Below, in pieces: positions 25,194 to 33,456 of a stretch of 64,000 bases of DNA (its first letter is position 1; each line of letters starts with the position of its first letter). The stretch covers positions 62,001-126,000 of the forward strand of contig CAYMEK010000002.1 in the NCBI GenBank assembly GCA_964389305.1, written 5' to 3'. The translations under genes and the position numbers were made by a program. The notes under the pieces were generated by a model, which was given only the letters and a program-made list of their open reading frames with translations, searched no databases and had not been told where the DNA came from. This DNA comes from CAYMEK01 sp964389305. GTDB lineage: Bacteria > Spirochaetota > Spirochaetia > SZUA-6 > DRHE01.

Positions 25194-26096
25194 TTACAGG
25201 CAACGGGCGATCTCGCAGGCCAGGCGCACGTTGCTCAGAAGCAGCTCGATATTGGCCTCCAGCGACCGGCCCCCGGAAAGTTCGAAGATCCTGGCGAGCA
25301 GGAAGGGGGTAACCTCCTTGCCCGTGATCCCGCCGTCGGAGAGATCTTCCAAAGCCTGCTTCAGGTAGGCCACCGCGATCTCCGGAGGGATCTCGGCTTT
25401 CCTGGCGATGGGGTTGGCCACCAGCAGGCCCTGCTCGAAACCCAGAGTTCTTTGGGCCCGGTAGATGGCGACTATCTCCGGCGGGCTCTCTACCCTCGCA
25501 TCGAGGGGCAGCTCACTTTCCGTGCTGTAGAAGGCCGGGAAGCGGGCGGTCCTGTAGCCGAGAACCGGGACTCCCAACGTCTCCAGTACCTCCAGAGTCT
25601 TGGGCAGATCGAGGATCGTCTTGGCTCCTGCGGAGACTACGATCACAGGAGTGCGGGCCAGCTCGAGCAGGTCTGCCGAGACGTCGAAGCTCTCCTCCGC
25701 GCCTCGATGCACTCCACCGATCCCGCCGGTGGCAAATACCCGGATGCCCGCCAGGTGAGCCGCCAGCATGGTGCCGCAGACAGTGGTGGCTGCCTTTTGC
25801 CGGCGGGCCAAGGCGTAAGGAAAATCCCGGCGGGATACCTTGAGCACGTTTTCCTCGCTGCCCAGGCTTCGTATCTGCGCCTCGCTCAGCCCGACCACGA
25901 TTCTGCCCTCCAGGATCCCCACAGTAGCCGGGACCACTCCCAGGCTGCGGGCCTGCTCTTCGGCCCGCAGAGCCACCTCCACATTCTGCGGCCGGGGAAG
26001 CCCGTGGGCGATGAGCGTCGACTCCAGCGCTAACACCGGCCGGCCTCGTCGCACGGCCAGCTCTACATCCCGGCGTACGGCCAGATACGCCTTCAC
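25194..26096 (-). CDS. psuG: Pseudouridine-5'-phosphate glycosidase
   Basis: 300 residues. The enzyme cleaves the C-C bond of pseudouridine 5'-phosphate to uracil and ribose 5-phosphate. Family blocks seen: LESTLIAHGLPRPQNVEVAL near the N-terminus, then ATVGILEGRIVVGLSEAQI, VFATGGIGGVHRGAEESFD, and VSAGAKTILDLPKTLEVLET, which holds the catalytic Lys; the C-terminal ITGKEVTPFLLARIFELS is also typical. Length matches the family (about 305). Its ATG overlaps the end of the PfkB kinase gene (ATGA), so the two are coupled, as in known kinase/glycosidase pairs for nucleoside salvage. Confidence 0.93.
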   Translation of the reverse strand: MKAYLAVRRDVELAVRRGRPVLALESTLIAHGLPRPQNVEVALRAEEQARSLGVVPATVGILEGRIVVGLSEAQIRSLGSEENVLKVSRRDFPYALARRQKAATTVCGTMLAAHLAGIRVFATGGIGGVHRGAEESFDVSADLLELARTPVIVVSAGAKTILDLPKTLEVLETLGVPVLGYRTARFPAFYSTESELPLDARVESPPEIVAIYRAQRTLGFEQGLLVANPIARKAEIPPEIAVAYLKQALEDLSDGGITGKEVTPFLLARIFELSGGRSLEANIELLLSNVRLACEIARCL

Positions 26097-26986
26097 AGCG
26101 TTCCCTCCTCGATGGCCCGTTCGACCGCTGCGATCGCCGCCCTTAAGGCCGCCTGCGGATCCGGGTCCAGCTCGATCTGTTCGAGAAAGCCGCTCAGCAG
26201 CCGGTCTCCGGCGCCTGTCGTGTCGGAGACGGCGAGAATCCTCTTCGGGCCGAGGTCCAGCCGCCGGGCTTTCTCCCCTGTCAGCCGGTACAGGCTCGCT
26301 CCCCGTTTTCCCCTGCTCACCAGTATCTGGGCGATTCTACGCTGCTTCATAAACTCCGGCATCCATCTTTCACTGCGGGAGCCCCGGCCCGCACTCCCCT
26401 CTTTCCCGCGCCCCGGGACGGCAAGATAATTTCCCAGCGCTTCGAACTCCTGCTGGTTGGCGCACAGCAGGTACAGGTCCCGCAGGGCGTCGGTGTGACG
26501 GAGCAGCTTCTCCACCGAAACGCTCTCGAATACGACCCGGGTCCGTTTCGAGGCCCAGTGCAGCAGTGCCTTCACGAGCTCCACGGACAGGTTGGCCTCG
26601 ATGACCAGGAAGTCCCGGGCGCCAAGCGCCGGGAGCCGGCTCCGCAGGCTGGCCCAGCTCAGGCTCTCCTCTATTACGCTCATATCGGAGGCGCCGTACA
26701 GCAGCTCCCCGTCCTGCAGGAAGGCGCAGTAGCAGGAGGTAGATCCGCCCTCGACCCGGATCGCCTCGATTCCTCGAGGCTCGGCTATCTCTTCCATCAA
26801 CCACCTGCCCAGTATGTCCGAACCTAGAGCGGTAAAAAGCAGCTTTGGCGTTTCCAGGTGGGAGTAGATCCTGTACCCTACTCCCCCGGGACGAAGACGG
26901 ATAGAGGCCGGATTGGAGGTGGACTTCAGGAAGCGCTTGCGGCTGACCAGAACGTCGACAGCCAGCGCGCCCACGATACAGATCAT
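26093..26986 (-). CDS. PfkB-family kinase, probable pseudouridine kinase
   Basis: 297 residues. PfkB signature 2 with the catalytic Asp is VSDTTGAGDRLLSGF; the first signature region is GGVGYRIYSHL, lacking the usual GGxGxN asparagine. The N-terminal MICIVGALAVDVL and LLCANQQEFEALGN follow the ribokinase fold. Overlap with psuG makes pseudouridine the best substrate guess: it would phosphorylate pseudouridine for the glycosidase. An unusual Gly/Arg/Ser-rich insertion, RGKEGSAGRGSRSERW, near residue 200 is not expected in the fold and may be a loop. A 50-residue ORF precedes it by 24 nt. Confidence 0.87.
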   Translation of the reverse strand: MICIVGALAVDVLVSRKRFLKSTSNPASIRLRPGGVGYRIYSHLETPKLLFTALGSDILGRWLMEEIAEPRGIEAIRVEGGSTSCYCAFLQDGELLYGASDMSVIEESLSWASLRSRLPALGARDFLVIEANLSVELVKALLHWASKRTRVVFESVSVEKLLRHTDALRDLYLLCANQQEFEALGNYLAVPGRGKEGSAGRGSRSERWMPEFMKQRRIAQILVSRGKRGASLYRLTGEKARRLDLGPKRILAVSDTTGAGDRLLSGFLEQIELDPDPQAALRAAIAAVERAIEEGTL

Positions 26987-27010
26987 GCCCCGGGAAACAG
27001 CGTATCCATT

Positions 27011-27163
27011 CTAGCCTTTACGAACCAGTCTCGGTCTGTACACCTTGCCCGTGCCGATCTCTTTGACGGCGCAGTCGGGGCGAGTCTTGATCACCTCTTT
27101 GACAAACTTCAGGCTGTCCGTTTCCGCGATCAGGTTCTGTTGTTCGTATATAAGGTAAATCAT
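27011..27163 (-). CDS. Small hypothetical protein, 50 residues
   Basis: An ATG at 27163 opens a 50-codon frame ending in TAG at 27011-27013. The sequence starts MIYLIYEQQNLIAETDSLKF and ends VYRPRLVRKG; it is amphipathic and basic, with a single Cys and no membrane segment. Support: it is in the same strand as the psuK-psuG pair, stops 24 nt before the kinase ATG, and its composition is protein-like with few rare codons. Only a weak GAG serves as SD. Function unknown; I do not recognise a family. It could be a leader peptide or a small partner protein. Confidence 0.6.
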   Translation of the reverse strand: MIYLIYEQQNLIAETDSLKFVKEVIKTRPDCAVKEIGTGKVYRPRLVRKG

Positions 27164-27242
27164 CTCTATTACTAGTATCGGTACGGCGAAGCCGCTCTGT
27201 TAGCGCCCCTGGCCGTCGATGCAGGCCGGCAGACGACATCGA

Positions 27243-27271
27243 TTGCCCCGGAAACGAGAATCGGGTACAAT
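27243..27271 (+). promoter_or_regulatory. Promoter of the histidine phosphatase-hisD-folC run
   Basis: TTGCCC (27243-27248), a 17-nt spacer and TACAAT (27266-27271), 44 nt before the ATG at 27316. The leader contains an imperfect hairpin, GCGGtGATC/GATCgCCGC. Confidence 0.45.
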
Positions 27272-27315
27272 CCCCTCGGCCGCGGTGATCGAGATCGCCG
27301 CGCCTGAAGCAGAAT

Positions 27316-28011
27316 ATGGTAGAGCTTTTTAAAACCCTGAAAGGTCATGTCAACTTCTACTTTCTTCGTCATGGGGAGAGTGAAGGCAACAGCGCCCGGG
27401 TCATCCAGGGACGGAAGGACTTCCCGCTTTCGGCCAGGGGTCTGGAGCAGGCCGAACAGACTGCCGTTTGGTTCCAAGACAGGAGCGTCGAGGTGATCCT
27501 ATCTTCTCCCCTGAAGCGGGCTGCCCAGACCGCTACAGAGGTAGGCAAAATACTGGGCGTGGAGGACATCCGCCGGATCGAGGAGCTGCAGGAACTGGAT
27601 ACGGGGATCTTCACCGGGCTCACCGTGCCCGAGATCCAGAGGCGGTACCCCGAAGCCTGGCGCAGCTTCCAGCTCTCGAGCTGGGAGGGTGTACCCGAGG
27701 CGGAGCGCATCGCCGAACTGTACTGCCGTTCCGAGCGTCTCTGGAAGTACCTGGCCGGGCTCTCCGCTCAGGGAAGGCGGAACATACTCTGCGTAACCCA
27801 CTCGGGAATCCTGCAGTGGGTGATCAAAGTGACTTTCGCCCAGCGAAGCTGGATGCCCCTGGTTCCGATGGGCAACTGCAGCATCAGCCAGTTGAGCCTG
27901 GAGAGTGATCCTGACGGTCACCAGCCCCGCTGTTATCTCGAGTGGACCCGCCTCAACTACCAGCCTCTCGGCGCCGACGACCGCGAGGAACGCCTGTTTC
28001 TGGAGCGATAG
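27316..28011 (+). CDS. Histidine phosphatase (phosphoglycerate mutase-like)
   Basis: 231 residues. The phosphohistidine motif is FYFLRHGESEGNSARVIQG, with the second Arg in LSSPLKRAAQTATEV, the acid/base Glu in EELQELDTGIFTGL and the second His in CVTHSGILQWVI. The branch includes 2,3-bisphosphoglycerate-dependent mutases, cobalamin-phosphate phosphatases and small-molecule phosphatases; the sequence does not choose. The C-terminal 60 residues are divergent. First of six co-directional genes; hisD follows after 21 nt. Confidence 0.9.
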   Translation: MVELFKTLKGHVNFYFLRHGESEGNSARVIQGRKDFPLSARGLEQAEQTAVWFQDRSVEVILSSPLKRAAQTATEVGKILGVEDIRRIEELQELDTGIFTGLTVPEIQRRYPEAWRSFQLSSWEGVPEAERIAELYCRSERLWKYLAGLSAQGRRNILCVTHSGILQWVIKVTFAQRSWMPLVPMGNCSISQLSLESDPDGHQPRCYLEWTRLNYQPLGADDREERLFLER

Positions 28012-28032
28012 AGCGAAAGCAGAGAGGTAGCG

Positions 28033-29517
28033 ATGGAACCGATCAGGATCAACGTGTACGAATGGGCCGGGCTGGACCCCCGCGAGCGCAGCGCCCTCGG
28101 CCGCCGGGCCGAGGCGGAGACTCCCCAGGAGGTCGTGAATACGGTTCGCGAGGTCCTCGAAGCGGTGCGCAGAGAAGGCGATGCGGCGGTGGTCCGCTAC
28201 AGCGAGAAGTTCGACCTGGCGGACCTGCGGGGAAAGCCTTTGCGGGTTGGAGAGGAAGAGCTGGCAGCCTGCGAGGATGAGCTGGACGATGAGCTGAAGC
28301 GGGCCATAGCCTTTGCTGTAGAGAACGTGCGCCGGGTTCACGAGGAGCAGCGGCCAGGAGGGCTGGAGCTGCGGGAGGTTAGTCCAGGCGTGTTCGCCGG
28401 CGAGCGCTGGACCCCTATCGCCTCGGTGGGCCTGTACGTGCCGCACGGGCGGGGAAGCTTTCCGTCCGTGATGTACATGCAGGCCGTGCCCGCCGGGATC
28501 GCCGGCGTAAAGCGCATCGCAGCCGTCTCTCCCCCGGACAGGGAGGGCCGGATCGATGCGGCCACCCTGTACGCGGCCGTTCTGTGCGGCGTGAAAGAGC
28601 TCTACAGAATCGGCGGCGTCCCGGGTCTGGCCGCCCTGGCTTTCGGAACGGAGAGCATTCCCAGGGTGGACAAGATCCTGGGTCCGGGCGGGCTGTACGT
28701 GTCGGCGGCCAAAAAAGCCCTGGCCGACCAGGTGGACATAGGCACGCCCGCCGGCCCGTCGGAGTCGATCGTCCTGGCCGATGACAGCGCCGATCCTTTG
28801 AGGGCGGCCCTGGACCTGATCACCGAGGCCGAGCACGGTTCGGATTCCAGCGCCTTCCTGGTCACTCCCAGCGCCGCGCTGGCCGAGACCGTGCAGCGGG
28901 AGATCGCTCCGCTGCTCGAGGAGCTGGACCCTCTGCGGGCCGGATTCGTTCGTGACGTCCTGGGGGGATTCGGAGGCATCGTGCTGACCGAGACCCTGGA
29001 ACAGGCGGTGGAGTTCGTGAACTTCTATGCACCGGAGCACCTGCAGCTCGCCTGCAGGGAGCCCCTGGCTTTGCTCGAAAGGATCGAGAATGCCGGAGAG
29101 ATCCTCCTGGGCCAGGAGGCCGCCTTCTCCATGGCCAACTACGCGGCCGGCTGCAATAATGTGATCCCAACGGGCGGCTGGGCCAGGACCCGCTCGCCCC
29201 TGTCGGTGCGCGATTTTCTGAAGTCCTCCTCGATCCTCTACGTGGCTTCCCAAGGTCTGGACACCCTGGGGGCTCCCATCTCGGTGCTGGCCGGCTACGA
29301 AGGATTTACCGCCCACGGCCTGGCCGTACGACGCCGGGCCGAGATCCGTCGGGGCGGAAGCGGGGGAGGCGGGCCTTTTGGAACTGGCCGGGGGGGAAGC
29401 AGCCGCGATGGAAGCGGCAGCAACGGGCCTTCCGGAACCGGCCTGGGCAGGCCCGCTTCCGGCAGCAGCGGCGGAGGCGAGATAGACGGCGGGCCCGCTT
29501 CCGGCAGCAGTGGCTGA
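28033..29517 (+). CDS. hisD: Histidinol dehydrogenase with Gly/Ser-rich tail
   Basis: 494 residues. The enzyme oxidises L-histidinol to histidine in two NAD+ steps. Family blocks: SVGLYVPHGRGSFPSVMYMQ, KILGPGGLYVSAAKKALADQ, IGTPAGPSESIVLADD, LITEAEHGSDSSAFLV, NFYAPEHLQLACR and GFTAHGLAVRRRAEIR; the zinc and catalytic His/Glu positions are in the EAEHGSDS and APEHLQ motifs. The normal protein ends near residue 440; here about 55 residues of Gly/Ser/Pro follow, built from duplicated GPSGTG- and PASGSSG-like units, read from a 19-bp direct repeat. No other his gene is close. Start ATG with AGAGAGGTAGCG upstream. Confidence 0.95.
   Translation: MEPIRINVYEWAGLDPRERSALGRRAEAETPQEVVNTVREVLEAVRREGDAAVVRYSEKFDLADLRGKPLRVGEEELAACEDELDDELKRAIAFAVENVRRVHEEQRPGGLELREVSPGVFAGERWTPIASVGLYVPHGRGSFPSVMYMQAVPAGIAGVKRIAAVSPPDREGRIDAATLYAAVLCGVKELYRIGGVPGLAALAFGTESIPRVDKILGPGGLYVSAAKKALADQVDIGTPAGPSESIVLADDSADPLRAALDLITEAEHGSDSSAFLVTPSAALAETVQREIAPLLEELDPLRAGFVRDVLGGFGGIVLTETLEQAVEFVNFYAPEHLQLACREPLALLERIENAGEILLGQEAAFSMANYAAGCNNVIPTGGWARTRSPLSVRDFLKSSSILYVASQGLDTLGAPISVLAGYEGFTAHGLAVRRRAEIRRGGSGGGGPFGTGRGGSSRDGSGSNGPSGTGLGRPASGSSGGGEIDGGPASGSSG
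29450..29510 (+). repeat. 19-bp direct repeat in the hisD tail
   Basis: GGCCCGCTTCCGGCAGCAG occurs at 29450-29468 and 29492-29510, 42 bp apart (14 codons, in frame). Each encodes PASGSS. A second pair of imperfect copies, GGGCCTTnnGGAACnGGCC, lies upstream within the same tail. Confidence 0.85.
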
Positions 29518-29557
29518 GGCGCCCCCGGCCGAGGCGGCCCCGAATCGAAGGCGGCGT

Positions 29558-30907
29558 ATGGCCTTCAAGAGCACAGAAGAGGTATTCCGCTACATCGAAA
29601 GCTTCACCAACCTGGAGAGGTCCGGCTCCCTGTTCAGCGCCCGCACCTACCGGCTGGATAGGATGCGGCTGCTGCTGGAAAGCTTCGACAACCCCCAGTT
29701 GAAGTACCGAACGGTGCACATCGCCGGAACCAAAGGCAAGGGCTCCACAGCCGCGCTTCTCGCCTATTCGCTGCAGGCCGCAGGGCTGCGCACCGGCCTG
29801 TACACCTCCCCTCACGTTACCGGCTACCTGGAGAGGATGCAGGTAATCGGCGAGGAAGCGGAGGTTTCGATCCTGCTCGGCCTGGCCGACCGCATCCGCT
29901 CCTGCGTGGACAGCCTCCCCGAGCCGCTCCTGCTTTCCGCCGGCCCCCCCAGCACCTTTGAGCTGCTCACATTGCTGGCCTTCTGCTACTTCCATGACGT
30001 CGGCTGCCGCTTCGTGGTCGTGGAGACCGGCATCGGCGGCCGGCTTGACGCCACCAACCTGGTGGCTCCGGAGCTTTGCCTGATCACGCCCATCGAGCTG
30101 GAGCACACCGACGTTCTCGGAGACACCCTGGAGGCGGTGGCCGACGAGAAAGCCGGCATCTTCAAGCCCGGGACCCCGGTGTTCTCCTCCCCCCAGCAGC
30201 CGGAGGTGGAAGCCGTACTGCAGGAGGCGGCGGAGCGGAAGGGTTGCCCCATCTTGTTCCTGGACCGGGAGCTGCAGTCTTTCCAGGCGCGCTCAAGCCC
30301 GGCCGGGACCGAGCTGCGCTTTCGCCTGCGCGGCCAGCAGGAGGTGCGCTACAATCTGGAGCTGATCGGCGACTTCCAGGGGGAAAACGCCGCCCTGGTC
30401 CATCTGGCTGCCCGGAAGCTGGCCCTGAGTCCCGAGGCGCTGCGGCAGGGTTTCTCCAGGGCGCGGCTTCCCGGCCGAATGGAGATAGTGCGGAAGGCTC
30501 CTGCTGTGGTGCTGGACGGAGCCCACACCCCCCGCTCGGTGCAGAGGGTGCTGGAGACCTTCAACCGGCTGTTCGGCCGGAAGGGGGTGCTGCTGTTCGC
30601 CGCCGCGGCAGGAAAGAAAACGGCGGAGATGGCGGCGCTGCTCGCCCCGGCCTTCCGCATGATCGTGGTGACCACCCCCGGGTCCTTTCGGGAAAGCAAT
30701 GCCGCGGAGGTTCACCGGCAGTTTCAGCAGACGAACCCGCAAGCGATCCTGGTCGCCGATACCGCCAGGGCCCTATCCGAAGCCCTGAGCCTGGCCGCAA
30801 GCCGACGCCCCCTGCTTATCACCGGCTCCTTCTACCTGGTTGGAGAGGTGCGGCGGCTCCTGCTCGGCGGCGGCCGGCCGGCTCGGGCCGTGGCGGGAAA
30901 GGAGTAG
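29558..30907 (+). CDS. folC: Folylpolyglutamate synthase/dihydrofolate synthase
   Basis: 449 residues from the ATG at 29558, with GAAGG upstream; a GTG at 29510 would overlap the hisD stop by 8 bp. It adds L-glutamate to folates, and in many bacteria also to dihydropteroate. The P-loop region is VHIAGTKGKGSTAALLAYSL, followed by TGLYTSPHVTGYLERM and the DATNLVAPELCLITPIELEH block with the Mg-binding Glu and His; the C-terminal ligase domain has VLDGAHTPRSVQRVLETF. Length is normal for the family. Part of the hisD-folC-membrane protein run. Confidence 0.94.
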   Translation: MAFKSTEEVFRYIESFTNLERSGSLFSARTYRLDRMRLLLESFDNPQLKYRTVHIAGTKGKGSTAALLAYSLQAAGLRTGLYTSPHVTGYLERMQVIGEEAEVSILLGLADRIRSCVDSLPEPLLLSAGPPSTFELLTLLAFCYFHDVGCRFVVVETGIGGRLDATNLVAPELCLITPIELEHTDVLGDTLEAVADEKAGIFKPGTPVFSSPQQPEVEAVLQEAAERKGCPILFLDRELQSFQARSSPAGTELRFRLRGQQEVRYNLELIGDFQGENAALVHLAARKLALSPEALRQGFSRARLPGRMEIVRKAPAVVLDGAHTPRSVQRVLETFNRLFGRKGVLLFAAAAGKKTAEMAALLAPAFRMIVVTTPGSFRESNAAEVHRQFQQTNPQAILVADTARALSEALSLAASRRPLLITGSFYLVGEVRRLLLGGGRPARAVAGKE

Positions 30908-30913
30908 GAGCCC

Positions 30914-31291
30914 GTGCAGCCTATCACCACCGTCCTGCACCTGGCCTCGGCCGCCGGCCTGCTCCTGGCTCACGCGCTGTTCTTTTTCCGCGGGCTTTCC
31001 ATCGAAGCAGGCCGTAGGCGCCCGCAAAAGATCGACCGCCTGGCCCGCAGCCTGTCCCAGGCTTTGCTGCCGGTCACCGCGATAAGCGGCGCGATCGCTC
31101 TGCTGGCCACCGAGGAGGGTATACCTCTGCCGCATGCGATTTTCGGCCTCGCCCCTCTGGCCGCCATACCTTTAGTATTCTTCGGCCGGGTGCTGCTGCG
31201 CAAGAGGACCCAGGCGCCCTGGCTTTTGCCGGCCATCAACCTTATACTTATATCAGCCGCAGGATTTACGGGATTTCGGATCTGGAGGTGA
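30914..31291 (+). CDS. Small four-helix membrane protein
   Basis: 125 residues, GTG start at 30914 behind TAGGAGCCC, 6 nt after folC. About four hydrophobic segments: LHLASAAGLLLAHALFFF, LLPVTAISGAIALLAT, FGLAPLAAIPLVFFGRVLL and WLLPAINLILISAAGFTGF, separated by short basic loops (RRRPQKIDR, RKRTQ). No catalytic motif is seen, and I do not recognise the family. Close packing with folC and the macrodomain gene suggests co-transcription, not shared function. Confidence 0.82.
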   Translation: MQPITTVLHLASAAGLLLAHALFFFRGLSIEAGRRRPQKIDRLARSLSQALLPVTAISGAIALLATEEGIPLPHAIFGLAPLAAIPLVFFGRVLLRKRTQAPWLLPAINLILISAAGFTGFRIWR

Positions 31292-31298
31292 TTCCATC

Positions 31299-31844
31299 AT
31301 GGCAGACGCGAAGCTTCTGGACGGCAGGCTGATCGTAACCACCGGGGACATTACCCGCATGAAGACCGATGCGATCGTGAACGCCGCCAACTCCTCGCTC
31401 ATGGGAGGAGGCGGGGTGGACGGGGCCATCCACCGGGCCGGCGGGCCGGAGATCCTGGCCGAATGCAGGCAGCTCCGCCAGGCTCGCTACCCGGACGGGC
31501 TTCCCGCCGGGGAGGCGGTTGTAACCGCGGGCGGGAACCTTCCGGCCGGGCACGTAATCCACACGGTAGGGCCGGTCTGGCACGGCGGCGGCTCCGGCGA
31601 GGCGGAGAAGCTGGCCGGCTGCTACCGGCGCAGCCTGGAGGAAGCGGCCAAGCTGTCTCTGTGCACCGTGGCCTTTCCGGCCATTTCCACCGGCGTCTAC
31701 GGATACCCCAAGAACAAGGCCGCGCGGGTGGCCTTCGAGACGGTGCGCGACTTCCTGGCCGGGTCGCAGCTTCCCGAAACCGTGTACTTCGTCTTCTTCT
31801 CCCCCGCCGACCAGTCGGTCTTTCTCGAGACGGCCGGCGGCTGA
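31299..31844 (+). CDS. Macrodomain protein, probable ADP-ribosyl or O-acetyl-ADP-ribose hydrolase
   Basis: 181 residues, ATG behind GGAGGTGAT. One macrodomain of the YmdB type: VTTGDITRMKTDAIVNAANS, LMGGGGVDGAIHRAGGPEIL, GNLPAGHVIHTVGPVWHGGG and AFPAISTGVYGYPKNKAARV, the ADP-ribose-binding loops. The catalytic Asn (NAAN) and the Asp of VDGAI are present. Such proteins remove O-acetyl groups from ADP-ribose or ADP-ribose from acidic residues. Full length for the family. Follows the small membrane protein by 7 nt. Confidence 0.94.
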   Translation: MADAKLLDGRLIVTTGDITRMKTDAIVNAANSSLMGGGGVDGAIHRAGGPEILAECRQLRQARYPDGLPAGEAVVTAGGNLPAGHVIHTVGPVWHGGGSGEAEKLAGCYRRSLEEAAKLSLCTVAFPAISTGVYGYPKNKAARVAFETVRDFLAGSQLPETVYFVFFSPADQSVFLETAGG

Positions 31845-31878
31845 TCCGGCGCCGGCAACGGAACGGGAAAAGAGCTCG

Positions 31879-33372
31879 TTGTCCCTCAACTGGAAAGAGA
31901 TCGACTGCATCCTGGCGGAGATTCCCCTGGCCGGCTCGCTGGTCCGGGACATCCGCCAGCCGAGCCACCCCCGCCTAGTGCTGGAGCTGTACAACCGCGG
32001 CCGCTCCTTCCGGCTGCTGCTCTGCTTTTCCAACCCCCACTGCCGTCTTCACCTGCTGACCCGCCGGCTGCCCAAAGCGGCCAAGACCCAGCGCTTCGTG
32101 GCCTTCCTGCGGGCTCATATCCGGGGCGGTAAGATCGAGTCCGCCGAACAGGTCGGGAGCGAGCGGATCGTACGCTTCGAAATCTCCAAAGCAGGTAAAA
32201 CCGTGCTCCTCTGGGCCAGGTTATGGGCGGCGGCGGCCAACCTGATCGCCACCGATGCGCAAGGCACGATCCTCGACGCCCTGTACCGCCGTCCCAAGCG
32301 CGGGGAAGTGTCCGGAGGGCACTACGCGCCGGAGAAGGATATCGGCTCGCCGCCCGGGACTTCCCGGGAGCCCGGCACCGGTATGCCCCCCGGCACTACC
32401 GACGGCACTTCCCCCGAGCCTGACCGGCAGGCGGACCGCTATTCTATTCGGGATTTCCCCGGCCCGGGGAGCTTCAACGAGCGGGTGGAGCGCCACTACT
32501 TCCGGCTCGAAGAGCAGCAGGAAGCGGGCAGGCTGCGAAGCAGCCTGCAGGCCCGGCTGCAGAGAAGGGAAAACAGCCTGCAGGCGTCCATCAACGGCCT
32601 GGAACGCAGGAGGCTGGAGTATGGCGGTTTCGAGACTTTCAAGCACTGGGCCGACCTGGTTCTCTCGAACCTGCACCTGGTAAGCAAGGGGGACCGCTGG
32701 CTGTCCTTGGGGCCGGAACAGGGTGCAGAAAGCCGCATCGATATCGAGCTGGACCCCGAGCTCAGCCCGGCTCAAAACGCCGAGAGCTACTACCGGCGCT
32801 ACCGGAAAGCCAAATCCGGATTGAAGAGCCTGGAGGAGGAAATCGCCCAGCAGCGGGCGCAGCTGGAGCGGGTGCAGAGGAAGCTCGAGAAGCTGGACGT
32901 CCAGAACGACCTGGAGCGGCTGCGGGAGCAGGCTCGTGAGGAGCCCGGCCCCCGGCGCGAGGAAGCCAAAGAAAGAGCGCCGGGGCTGAGCTTTTCCTCG
33001 GGACGCTTTCGGATCCTGGTAGGCAGAAACGCCAGGGAAAACGAGGAGCTGCTGCGCCGCTTCGTGCGGGGAAACGACACCTGGCTGCATGTTCGGGACT
33101 ACCCCGGGTCCTACGTGTTCGTCCGCTCGCTGCCCGGCAAAAGCATCCCTCTGGAAACCCTCCTGGACGCCGCCTCCCTGGCCCTCGAATACAGCAAGGG
33201 CAGGCAGTCCGGCCAGGGGGAGGTGTACTACACGCAGGTGAAATACCTGAAAAGGGTGAAAGAAGGAAAGGCGGGGCTGGTCATCCCCACCCAGGAGAAA
33301 AACCTCCATGTCCGGCTCGATCCCCGGCGGCTGCGGCGCCTGCACCGGAGGGAGGGTGGACCTGGAGCATAG
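31879..33372 (+). CDS. RqcH/NFACT ribosome quality-control protein
   Basis: 497 residues, TTG start at 31879. NFACT family: N-terminal NFACT-N with D9 and a LRAHIRGGKIE segment, a long coiled-coil middle (about 205-365, ARLQRRENSLQASINGLERR and EEIAQQRAQLERVQRKLEKL), and C-terminal NFACT-R with NDTWLHVRDYPGSYVFVR. The bacterial homologue RqcH binds stalled 50S subunits and recruits tRNA-Ala to add alanine tails. At the position of the DR motif needed for this in B. subtilis I read E95-R96 (GSERIV). A Pro/Gly/Ser-rich insertion (about 155-195) precedes the coiled coil. Shorter than the 570-residue B. subtilis protein. Confidence 0.88.
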   Translation: MSLNWKEIDCILAEIPLAGSLVRDIRQPSHPRLVLELYNRGRSFRLLLCFSNPHCRLHLLTRRLPKAAKTQRFVAFLRAHIRGGKIESAEQVGSERIVRFEISKAGKTVLLWARLWAAAANLIATDAQGTILDALYRRPKRGEVSGGHYAPEKDIGSPPGTSREPGTGMPPGTTDGTSPEPDRQADRYSIRDFPGPGSFNERVERHYFRLEEQQEAGRLRSSLQARLQRRENSLQASINGLERRRLEYGGFETFKHWADLVLSNLHLVSKGDRWLSLGPEQGAESRIDIELDPELSPAQNAESYYRRYRKAKSGLKSLEEEIAQQRAQLERVQRKLEKLDVQNDLERLREQAREEPGPRREEAKERAPGLSFSSGRFRILVGRNARENEELLRRFVRGNDTWLHVRDYPGSYVFVRSLPGKSIPLETLLDAASLALEYSKGRQSGQGEVYYTQVKYLKRVKEGKAGLVIPTQEKNLHVRLDPRRLRRLHRREGGPGA

Positions 33373-33456
33373 GCAGCAGTACCGGCGGCCGGCGCTTCGA
33401 GCCGCGCTGGCAATCGTAGCGCGGGGTGCCTCGGCGTTTTGAGCCGGGGACCGCGC

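Noticed and set aside
27499..29574. A 691-codon open frame on the minus strand
   Set aside because: It is antisense to hisD and parts of its neighbours. The plus-strand genes show full family motifs; the minus frame is a GC-rich shadow.
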